Below are positions 1 to 5,010 of a stretch of DNA of 5,010 bases, in pieces (positions within the stretch are counted from its first letter, which is position 1; each line of letters starts with the position of its first letter). Both the position numbers and the translations under genes were made by a program. Below the pieces are notes generated by a model. That model saw only the letters and a list, made by a program, of their open reading frames with translations. It did not search any database and had not been told where the DNA came from. Origin of the DNA: Colivicinus sp963607765 (GTDB lineage Bacteria > Bacillota_I > Bacilli_A > Erysipelotrichales > Erysipelotrichaceae); assembly GCA_963607765.1 (NCBI GenBank), contig CAVDDT010000061.1, forward strand, positions 1-5,010. Direction: 5' to 3'.

Positions 1-336
1 GATCAATATCCATATTCTTTTATATGTAAGTTATGTGATTATAAATATTATGATAAAAATATTTATGACAATGATAAAAGAAATCCAATCATAATACATT
101 TTTTAGGAGAGGAAAGGCCTTGGAGAATAGGCAATACACATCGTTTTAAGAATGATTATGATAAATATCTTAATATGTCTTTGTGGGCAAATCAAAATTA
201 TGAAAAAGGATGGAAAGTATACTTTATTGCTTGGAATGTTTTTAATACAATAACCAAGCCATTTCCATCCTTAAGATATTCAATTATTAATTCCTTAATA
301 CCTTTTGTTTTGAAATATCGTTCTAATAATAAGTGA
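1..336 (+). CDS. GT8-family glycosyltransferase, C-terminal fragment
   Basis: This is the last 111 codons of a gene whose start lies before the window; frame 1 is open from base 1 to the TGA at 334-336. The signature is HFLGEERPW at residues 33-41 of the fragment (bases 97-123). It matches the C-terminal H-x-x-G-x-x-K/R-P-W motif of GT8 enzymes, where the His helps hold the metal and nucleotide-sugar diphosphate. It is followed by the usual aromatic stretch (NDYDKY, then LW) and a basic tail. The DxD motif and nucleotide-sugar-binding half are missing, so the sugar donor cannot be named. GT8 relatives transfer galactose or glucose from UDP- or related donors to surface glycans in the cytosol. 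All four Trp codons are TGG, which supports TGA being a true stop. The gene converges on the membrane protein gene and shares the surface-glycan theme. Family assignment is fairly secure; specificity is unknown. Confidence 0.85.
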   Translation, partial: DQYPYSFICKLCDYKYYDKNIYDNDKRNPIIIHFLGEERPWRIGNTHRFKNDYDKYLNMSLWANQNYEKGWKVYFIAWNVFNTITKPFPSLRYSIINSLIPFVLKYRSNNK

Positions 337-341
337 TTATT
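325..341. repeat. 6-bp inverted repeat across the two convergent stop codons
   Basis: AATAAT (325-330) and ATTATT (336-341) are perfect inverted copies around a 5-base loop, spanning the TGA of the GT8 gene and the TAA of the membrane protein gene. On the plus strand a short T-rich run follows. A stem of only A-T pairs is too weak to call a terminator. It is noted because no better terminator lies between the converging genes, and it may be chance in AT-rich DNA. Confidence 0.25.
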
Positions 342-3192
342 TCTTAAACTTATTTACGATAACAAACACAAACAATAGCATTAATGAAACTATTGAAATA
401 ATGTTTCCTACTATATTATTGTTTTCATATTTAAATTCAATATGATGTTCACCTTCATCTAAATAGAAACCTATAAATCCATAGTTAGCTTTTATTGTTT
501 CGATTTCATTTCCGTTATCATATACTTTCCAATTTTCATCATATGTTACGTATGTGTAGACAAATGAATTGTTTAAAGAAACGTTTATATCACCACTAAT
601 ATCATCATCATCGAAAATAACATTAGTGAATGAATTTTGGCTCCTTAAGTTATAAAGTTTTTCTTCTGTTTTATCAACTAAGTCCATTGATGCAAGCCTA
701 ATCGCAAAGCCTGTTTCATCAATATCATTATATGTGATGGTTACCGAATCTATTTGTTCGCTACTACTGATTTCAATATTACAATAATCATACTGATAGA
801 AATTTTCGGTTCTGACTAATTCTCCATTAGAGTATAAATCAACATTTACAATTGGTATTCCGCCATTAACTACTATTAACGTAGTATTACTGATTGGTTC
901 TTCAAAATCAAATGTTGCTGGATTGTCATAAAGGTAATCACTGATGTATGTAAAGCTGTCTTCAATAGAATAATTTGTGTTATCTGTTGAATTAGTAGCC
1001 ACATATGTTCTTAGAAGCTTTTCTTTTTCGATTGAACTTAAAGATGAGGCATAATCTGCATTAATTAAATTATTATTTACATAACCTAGTTCGACATAGT
1101 ATTTGTTTTTATAGTATTTTTGATTAGGAGCTAATTCGCCTTTTTCTCTAATTTCAATCTGTATTGCATCTAGATAATCATCTTCATAAACACCAACTTT
1201 TTCTCCGTTTTTAACCCAAGATGACCATCCTGTTTCATTGCCATTTACTCGATAATAAATATCATAATTCTTAGACATTTGATCAGTGAGGTTTATGCAA
1301 ATTCCCGTTAAAGCCAAGCCCTGATCAGTTGTTCCGCTTTCTTCGCCATTCATTTTCCAAGTACTTTGGTCTTTTACATCATTTTGCCATCCACTTCCCT
1401 TGATATATGAAGTATAAATAATATTTCCACTATAAGGCTGATTATTTAAAGAGATAGTTAGTGTTTCAATTTGCATTTCATCTTTCGATGTTCCAGCTGT
1501 TTCACCATTATACTTTGTATTTGTCCAACCGGAGTTTGCTTTGTTTATTTTGAATTCAAGAATATTTTTTTCTACAGAAGAAGTATCCATATCTTCAAAA
1601 TAAGAAGGTGGAACTAAATCAAAATTTTCTTCTGAAGAAATCCAATATTTTGCTCCAGCAATATTGTACAAGCTTATATAGTTTTTATCATAACCATAAT
1701 ACAAGCTATCATCCGAAGTATTGATTAGATTTATATATTCTTCTTGTTCACTATTATAAGCGTTGTCATTAGTCGAAACCCCAGCAATTTCTCTTGCAAG
1801 GTCGGAATAATTGTAGTTTAAACTATAGTAATCACTTGTTTGATCAATGTGAGAATTAGAGCCATCGCCATTAATTACCCTATAAAAGCTAGAATCAGTT
1901 TCTTTAATAATATTTGATACATCAGAATCAATAGATAATGTTTGCTTGGTTGCACTATTTACAGCTGTTAAACAATACATTGATATACATGCTTCAAAGA
2001 CAATTGAGAAAGATATTGCTTTTACACCTTCTTTTTTAAATGCAATTAAAACAAAAGTAATTAATATTGGAAGTGCAAGTTCAATATAGAACTCTTTATA
2101 TCCTAATGCCTCATTGTTAACTCTATATACAACATATGTAATAAACATAATTGCTAGGCTTATTGCGTAGCCTATAAATATGTATTTATTTTTTTCTTCA
2201 TTATAATTATCAATGTTAAATAGAATTATTGATGAAATAAATAACAATAATAAGTAATACACAAAGGTATTAGATTTAAAAATTAGTGATAGTACTATAA
2301 ATAGTACAGTAAAAATTCCTGCTAGAACTTGTTTTTTAGCATTGGAAGTAAAAATGTATGGAAGCATCATTAAAGCACCAACGCTAGTATATAAACTAAT
2401 ACTAGTATCGCTTATTGTTTTTGACGCAGTGAATAACGAAACAAACAAAGCGAATATGCTGTCGCTTGTTTCTCCGGTTACATATTGTAGACATGGTAAA
2501 CATATAAATGATGTTAAGCCAGCTGATAAAATTATTACAGCTAATGTTTTAATAATAGTTAACGCCAATTTACTGTCTTTGGTATCAATAATTCTATATA
2601 CTGCATAAATAGATAATAAAATCATCGACTGTATCCATAAAGCTGGATAAGTCAACAGTAATAAAAATATTGATATTATTAGTCCAATGTATTTGTTTTC
2701 ACTAATAGCTTTTTCGATATAGTATAAAACAAATGGTACTATGCAAAAGAAATCAAAGTAAGCTGTTGCATATTTATTTAACAATAAACTAGAGAAAGCT
2801 ATCATCAAGCTTATCATGATGATGTTATTTCTGTTTTTACTTAATTTAGATAGCCATAGGGAAGAGCCTATACCTAAAGTAACAAGTTTAAAGATATTTA
2901 AATAAAGAACACAAGATGGTATCCAATCTTTCTTCAAAAGTAGAACGAGTAAATTAAATGGACTTAAAAAATTATTTAAATATAAATTATAAACACTAGA
3001 TCCTAAGCCTAAAGACCAATCATATGATGAAAAGTTTAAATCATGTATTCTTTGGTAATAAGCAAGCAAGAATTTTACTTGATTATAAGAATCGGTGTTT
3101 TCTGATAAGAAAAATTGTGAAGCGTTTTCTACAATGGTTTCTCTAAAGATAAATATACTTATAAAAATAATGCTAAGTGTAAGTACCAATTG
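337..3192 (-). other. YfhO-family (GT-C) domain of the fusion protein (residues about 381-1331)
   Basis: The region opens with a TM segment (about 381-398), then an extracytoplasmic loop carrying D414 in DSYNQ. This is the position where GT-C enzymes place an acidic catalytic residue, so D414 is the best candidate base. The WSLGLGSS motif and SPFN follow, as in YfhO proteins. The large outer domain after residue 800 carries family landmarks: FYRVING (816-822), LYNIAGAKYWI (888-898), YKNKYYVELGYV (1074-1085) and GFIGFYLDEGEHHIEF (1285-1300). At about 950 residues it is longer than a typical YfhO. The ChW insertion accounts for most or all of the excess. The acceptor glycan is unknown. Confidence 0.8.
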
Positions 3193-4332
3193 CTTGCTTG
3201 GATAATAATCATATTCTTCTTGTTTATTAAATATTCCATAGACTAGAACTATTAAGAAAATATTATGTCCAATTATAAAGGCATAATTTTCCATCATGCC
3301 ATAAATCAGCACCAATAATAATACCAACACTAGACCATGTTTTTTCTCATTAAACAAAGATTTAAAAGTAATATTAAATAAATACGCAAAAACAAGCCAG
3401 CCAATAATTCCATAAGATAGTACAAAATTAATAAATGACATATCTAAAACGTAATACCAGTTATCGCCTATATATGCGCCAGCTAAACCTGACTTTAATA
3501 TTTCATTTCCGAATAGATTGACTCCATAAACGTCTAAATAGTGACTTGCAAGAAAAATTCTTGAAGAAAATAAACTATCTAATTTAATAGCTAGTGGATT
3601 TCCTAGCCTATAAAGAAAAAACAATCCAAAAGAAACCAAAGTTAAAATCAAAAAGGAATTTCTAATAAATATTTGGATGGGCTTATTTTTTAAAATGCTT
3701 ATTTTAAATTTAAAGATTAGGAAAAATATTATTGCTAAAGAAAGAATAATCATGCTTGATCTACTTCTAGCTATGACATAGTTAGCTACAACAAAAAATA
3801 AACAAACAATTAGACTTAAAGGATTCTTGCTTTTTCTTGTTAAATATAAGAATTCAATCCCCACTATCATTAGTTCGCATCCGAATGTGTTGGCATGATC
3901 AAAACCCATTGTCAGTCTGCTTACTTGCCAATGAGAATCTCCAGCTTTTAAGATGAACATTATTATTTCTAATGCTAAAAGACCACATCTTACAATTGCA
4001 TCTCTAGTTATTACCTTATCTATGTTTAAATCTCTAATAGCTAGTATAGCAAGTAGCGCAAATAACAAATAATATTTTTTTGATGTCACAGATACAATCG
4101 TTATTATTAGGAAAGTTAGAGATATTTTAATTAATGTTTTTTTACTAATTGGTTTATAGACAAAGTCGGTAATTATTAGTCCAAGCAAAATAAAAAAACC
4201 TATTGTTCTAAAAGTGTTTAGCGGCCCCCAAGTTATGTAACTACTGTATTGCCAAACACTTTCAAACATATAAAAACTAGTAATTAGTGCCTGGGCAATA
4301 GTAAATAATGTTAATTTTGTTTTTGAATTCAT
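337..4332 (-). CDS. Fused Wzy-like polysaccharide polymerase / YfhO-family GT-C glycosyltransferase with ChW repeats
   Basis: A 1331-residue polytopic membrane protein. Residues 1-370 have about 12 hydrophobic segments and Wzy-like landmarks: RLTMGFDHANTFG (139-151), ARSRSS (188-193), SSRIF (256-260) and LDMSFINFVLSYG (296-308). After a short polar linker (370-380), a second multi-TM block follows the YfhO plan: DSYNQ (414-418), WSLGLGS (439-445), SPFN (457-460), many TM segments to about 790, and a large extracytoplasmic domain from about 800 to 1308. A final TM (about 1309-1327) ends in the basic tail KFKK. The outer domain contains GAKYWI (893-898), YKNKYYVELGYV (1074-1085) and a C-terminal LDEGEHHIEF-type element (1291-1300), all YfhO-like. 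Three ChW repeats lie at 927-1061. Known YfhO proteins (B. subtilis, about 860 residues) use lipid-linked sugar to glycosylate lipoteichoic acid; Wzy proteins polymerise repeat units. The linkage of both activities here is inferred. ATG at 4332 is chosen because the next Met (residue 22) would delete TM1. It lies 20 bp downstream of the GT2 gene, in a likely operon. Confidence 0.9.
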   Translation of the reverse strand: MNSKTKLTLFTIAQALITSFYMFESVWQYSSYITWGPLNTFRTIGFFILLGLIITDFVYKPISKKTLIKISLTFLIITIVSVTSKKYYLLFALLAILAIRDLNIDKVITRDAIVRCGLLALEIIMFILKAGDSHWQVSRLTMGFDHANTFGCELMIVGIEFLYLTRKSKNPLSLIVCLFFVVANYVIARSRSSMIILSLAIIFFLIFKFKISILKNKPIQIFIRNSFLILTLVSFGLFFLYRLGNPLAIKLDSLFSSRIFLASHYLDVYGVNLFGNEILKSGLAGAYIGDNWYYVLDMSFINFVLSYGIIGWLVFAYLFNITFKSLFNEKKHGLVLVLLLVLIYGMMENYAFIIGHNIFLIVLVYGIFNKQEEYDYYPSKQLVLTLSIIFISIFIFRETIVENASQFFLSENTDSYNQVKFLLAYYQRIHDLNFSSYDWSLGLGSSVYNLYLNNFLSPFNLLVLLLKKDWIPSCVLYLNIFKLVTLGIGSSLWLSKLSKNRNNIIMISLMIAFSSLLLNKYATAYFDFFCIVPFVLYYIEKAISENKYIGLIISIFLLLLTYPALWIQSMILLSIYAVYRIIDTKDSKLALTIIKTLAVIILSAGLTSFICLPCLQYVTGETSDSIFALFVSLFTASKTISDTSISLYTSVGALMMLPYIFTSNAKKQVLAGIFTVLFIVLSLIFKSNTFVYYLLLLFISSIILFNIDNYNEEKNKYIFIGYAISLAIMFITYVVYRVNNEALGYKEFYIELALPILITFVLIAFKKEGVKAISFSIVFEACISMYCLTAVNSATKQTLSIDSDVSNIIKETDSSFYRVINGDGSNSHIDQTSDYYSLNYNYSDLAREIAGVSTNDNAYNSEQEEYINLINTSDDSLYYGYDKNYISLYNIAGAKYWISSEENFDLVPPSYFEDMDTSSVEKNILEFKINKANSGWTNTKYNGETAGTSKDEMQIETLTISLNNQPYSGNIIYTSYIKGSGWQNDVKDQSTWKMNGEESGTTDQGLALTGICINLTDQMSKNYDIYYRVNGNETGWSSWVKNGEKVGVYEDDYLDAIQIEIREKGELAPNQKYYKNKYYVELGYVNNNLINADYASSLSSIEKEKLLRTYVATNSTDNTNYSIEDSFTYISDYLYDNPATFDFEEPISNTTLIVVNGGIPIVNVDLYSNGELVRTENFYQYDYCNIEISSSEQIDSVTITYNDIDETGFAIRLASMDLVDKTEEKLYNLRSQNSFTNVIFDDDDISGDINVSLNNSFVYTYVTYDENWKVYDNGNEIETIKANYGFIGFYLDEGEHHIEFKYENNNIVGNIISIVSLMLLFVFVIVNKFKK
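1150..1554 (-). other. Three tandem ChW repeats (residues about 927-1061 of the membrane protein)
   Basis: Three copies of the pattern GW..(W)..NG...GT/GV...(hydrophobic)xxI.I.L are visible. Repeat 1 (927-962) contains SGWTNTKYNGETAGT then IETLTISL. Repeat 2 (973-1015) contains GSGWQNDV, then WKMNGEESGTTDQG and LTGICINL. Repeat 3 (1026-1061) contains ETGWSSWVKNGEKVG and LDAIQIEI. This is the clostridial hydrophobic repeat with conserved tryptophan. It is normally found in secreted clostridial and other Firmicute proteins, where it is proposed to mediate surface or substrate binding. Here the repeats sit in the outer domain of a membrane enzyme. Repeat 1 lacks the second Trp and repeat 2 has a longer spacer between GW and W, so the copies are diverged. 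Confidence 0.8.
3223..4332 (-). other. Wzy / O-antigen-ligase-like domain of the fusion protein (residues about 1-370)
   Basis: This part has the length and landmarks of a stand-alone Firmicute capsule polymerase. It has nine hydrophobic segments before residue 245. A polar extracytoplasmic loop of about 50 residues follows (243-295), with SSRIF and a downstream YLDVYGVNLFG stretch typical of these polymerases. Three more membrane spans follow (about 297-319, 332-350 and 351-369). Candidate functional arginines are R139, R189, R191 and R258, by analogy with the conserved loop arginines of Wzy and WaaL proteins. Polymerase and ligase members share this architecture, so the sequence alone does not decide whether it extends chains or transfers finished chains to an acceptor. 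Confidence 0.75.
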
Positions 4333-4354
4333 GGTATATGTTATACAATCCTTT
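4333..4354 (-). promoter_or_regulatory. Possible Shine-Dalgarno and small hairpin before the fusion gene
   Basis: Read on the minus strand, AAAGGA (4354-4349) overlaps the GT2 stop codon and is the only purine-rich ribosome-binding candidate. It lies 16 nt from the ATG, longer than the usual 5-10. Between them is a perfect 5-bp inverted repeat, GTATA-ACA-TATAC (4346-4334). If folded in mRNA, it would leave only TT and C as unpaired spacer. The stem is short and AU-rich, so its stability is doubtful. The overlap with the upstream stop suggests translational coupling. Confidence 0.4.
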
Positions 4355-5010
4355 ATTTGATGTTGTTGCTTTTTTCGCTATTTGAATAAATTTTATAAAG
4401 AAGCTTAGCTATTGGCTTTGGCCAATATAGGGCCATAATGGAAGCATCTTCGGTTTGTCTAATGTTGTTTTCTAGCGATTTTGTAGTGGTTGATTCTCTA
4501 TAGATTCTATGTCCCATAAGTAATTTTGGGACATAGACAAAGGAACCTTCTTTATTAGATAGTTCTGACCAAGTTTTATAGTCAACGCTACATTTAAAAT
4601 CGGTATTGTAAGGAGATTTACCACAAGCTTCTTTAACTAAAGTTACTGTAGGACAAGATATAGAATCGCCAAAGCTTAATATTCTTTGTCTTACTTTCTT
4701 ATTTAATTGATTCTTTTGTTTAAGGTAGGGGCGATTCATAATCCTTTTTATATTTAGATTAAGATTTTTTGATACCTTTTCATTATTTCTAATTTCATAA
4801 TAATCTGTAAAGATAATTATTGGATTAATTGAATTGTTTGCGTATTCTAAGATATTTTCTAGATAATTTGGTTCATAAATATCATCTTGGTGAGCGATTG
4901 TGACTAATTTCTTATTTACATTATCATAGGCATAGTTCCAATCTTTTGCTAGACCGCCATCTTTGTTGACTATAACTTCAATATTATATTTGCTGGCTAA
5001 ACTATTAATG
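4353..5010 (-). CDS. GT2-family glycosyltransferase, lacking its N-terminus in the window
   Basis: The minus-strand frame is open from the window edge to TAA at 4353-4355, giving 218 visible residues. The ATG at 4737-4739 is internal (visible residue 91). Upstream of it the frame carries EVIVNKDGG and AHQDDIYEPNYLE, whose QDD (bases 4881-4889) is the metal/nucleotide-sugar DxD equivalent of GT-A inverting enzymes. Downstream are ILSFGDSISCPTVT, CSVDYKTW (D143 of the visible part is a candidate catalytic base), FVYVPKLLMGHRIYRES and WPKPIAKLLYKIYS, typical of Firmicute capsule/EPS GT2 enzymes. About 50 N-terminal residues with the first beta strand are probably missing. No TM segments follow the catalytic domain. 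It is therefore likely cytosolic and not a CsbB-type undecaprenyl-phosphate sugar synthase, the usual partner of YfhO. It lies 20 bp upstream of the fusion gene on the same strand, so the two are probably co-transcribed. Donor and acceptor are unknown. Confidence 0.85.
   Translation of the reverse strand, partial: INSLASKYNIEVIVNKDGGLAKDWNYAYDNVNKKLVTIAHQDDIYEPNYLENILEYANNSINPIIIFTDYYEIRNNEKVSKNLNLNIKRIMNRPYLKQKNQLNKKVRQRILSFGDSISCPTVTLVKEACGKSPYNTDFKCSVDYKTWSELSNKEGSFVYVPKLLMGHRIYRESTTTKSLENNIRQTEDASIMALYWPKPIAKLLYKIYSNSEKSNNIK

Noticed and set aside
334..336. TGA read as tryptophan (mollicute-type code), extending the GT8 gene
   Set aside because: All four tryptophans in this fragment use TGG, and the reading beyond TGA runs into the convergent gene with no GT8-like sequence.
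609..620. Run of four aspartates (residues 1241-1244) as a possible calcium-binding site
   Set aside because: There is no spacing pattern of a known calcium-binding motif. A short acidic run in an acidic, Asn/Asp-rich outer domain is expected.
2342..2608. An 88-codon open frame on the plus strand
   Set aside because: It lies wholly antisense to the YfhO-like membrane region, has no recognisable family features, and is a shadow of the strongly supported minus-strand gene.
4353..4739. A separate 128-residue minus-strand gene starting at the ATG at 4737-4739
   Set aside because: The same frame continues without a stop to the window edge and encodes the GT2 core with its QDD motif. The ATG is an internal methionine.

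Overview
This 5 kb stretch is AT-rich (roughly 30% GC by eye) and almost entirely coding. Only about 20 bp lie outside genes. The base composition, TGG-only tryptophan codons where I checked them (the plus-strand gene), and protein families typical of gut and oral Firmicutes suggest a low-GC Bacillota with the standard genetic code, perhaps Erysipelotrichia- or Clostridia-like. ChW repeats and HFxGxxRPW-type GT8 enzymes both fit that group. The genus cannot be fixed from this sequence.

Layout: positions 1-336 (+) hold the C-terminal end of a GT8-family glycosyltransferase. Its TGA stop directly abuts the TAA stop of the large minus-strand gene at 337-4332, so the two genes converge with no base between them. 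The large gene encodes a 1331-residue polytopic membrane protein. Upstream of it on the minus strand, with a 20-bp gap, lies a GT2-family glycosyltransferase (4353 to beyond 5010). Its N-terminus is outside the window. An internal ATG at 4739 is not the true start, because the frame stays open to the window edge and carries the GT2 QDD motif.

The large protein is the centrepiece. Residues about 1-370 look like a complete Wzy / O-antigen-ligase-type polysaccharide polymerase. Residues about 380-1331 look like a complete YfhO-family GT-C glycosyltransferase. In the YfhO extracytoplasmic domain, between two recognisable family motifs, sit three ChW (clostridial hydrophobic, conserved Trp) repeats at residues about 927-1061. 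One polypeptide thus joins a polymerase, a lipid-linked-sugar glycosyltransferase and a putative surface-binding repeat cassette.

Taken together, this is part of a cell-surface glycan locus (capsule, exopolysaccharide or teichoic-acid-like polymer). The cytosolic GT2 and GT8 enzymes would add sugars to a lipid-linked or polymer precursor. The fused membrane protein would act on the outer face of the membrane, polymerising or transferring chains and decorating them. The functional coupling is inference. No RNA genes, mobile elements, CRISPR arrays or convincing promoters were seen.
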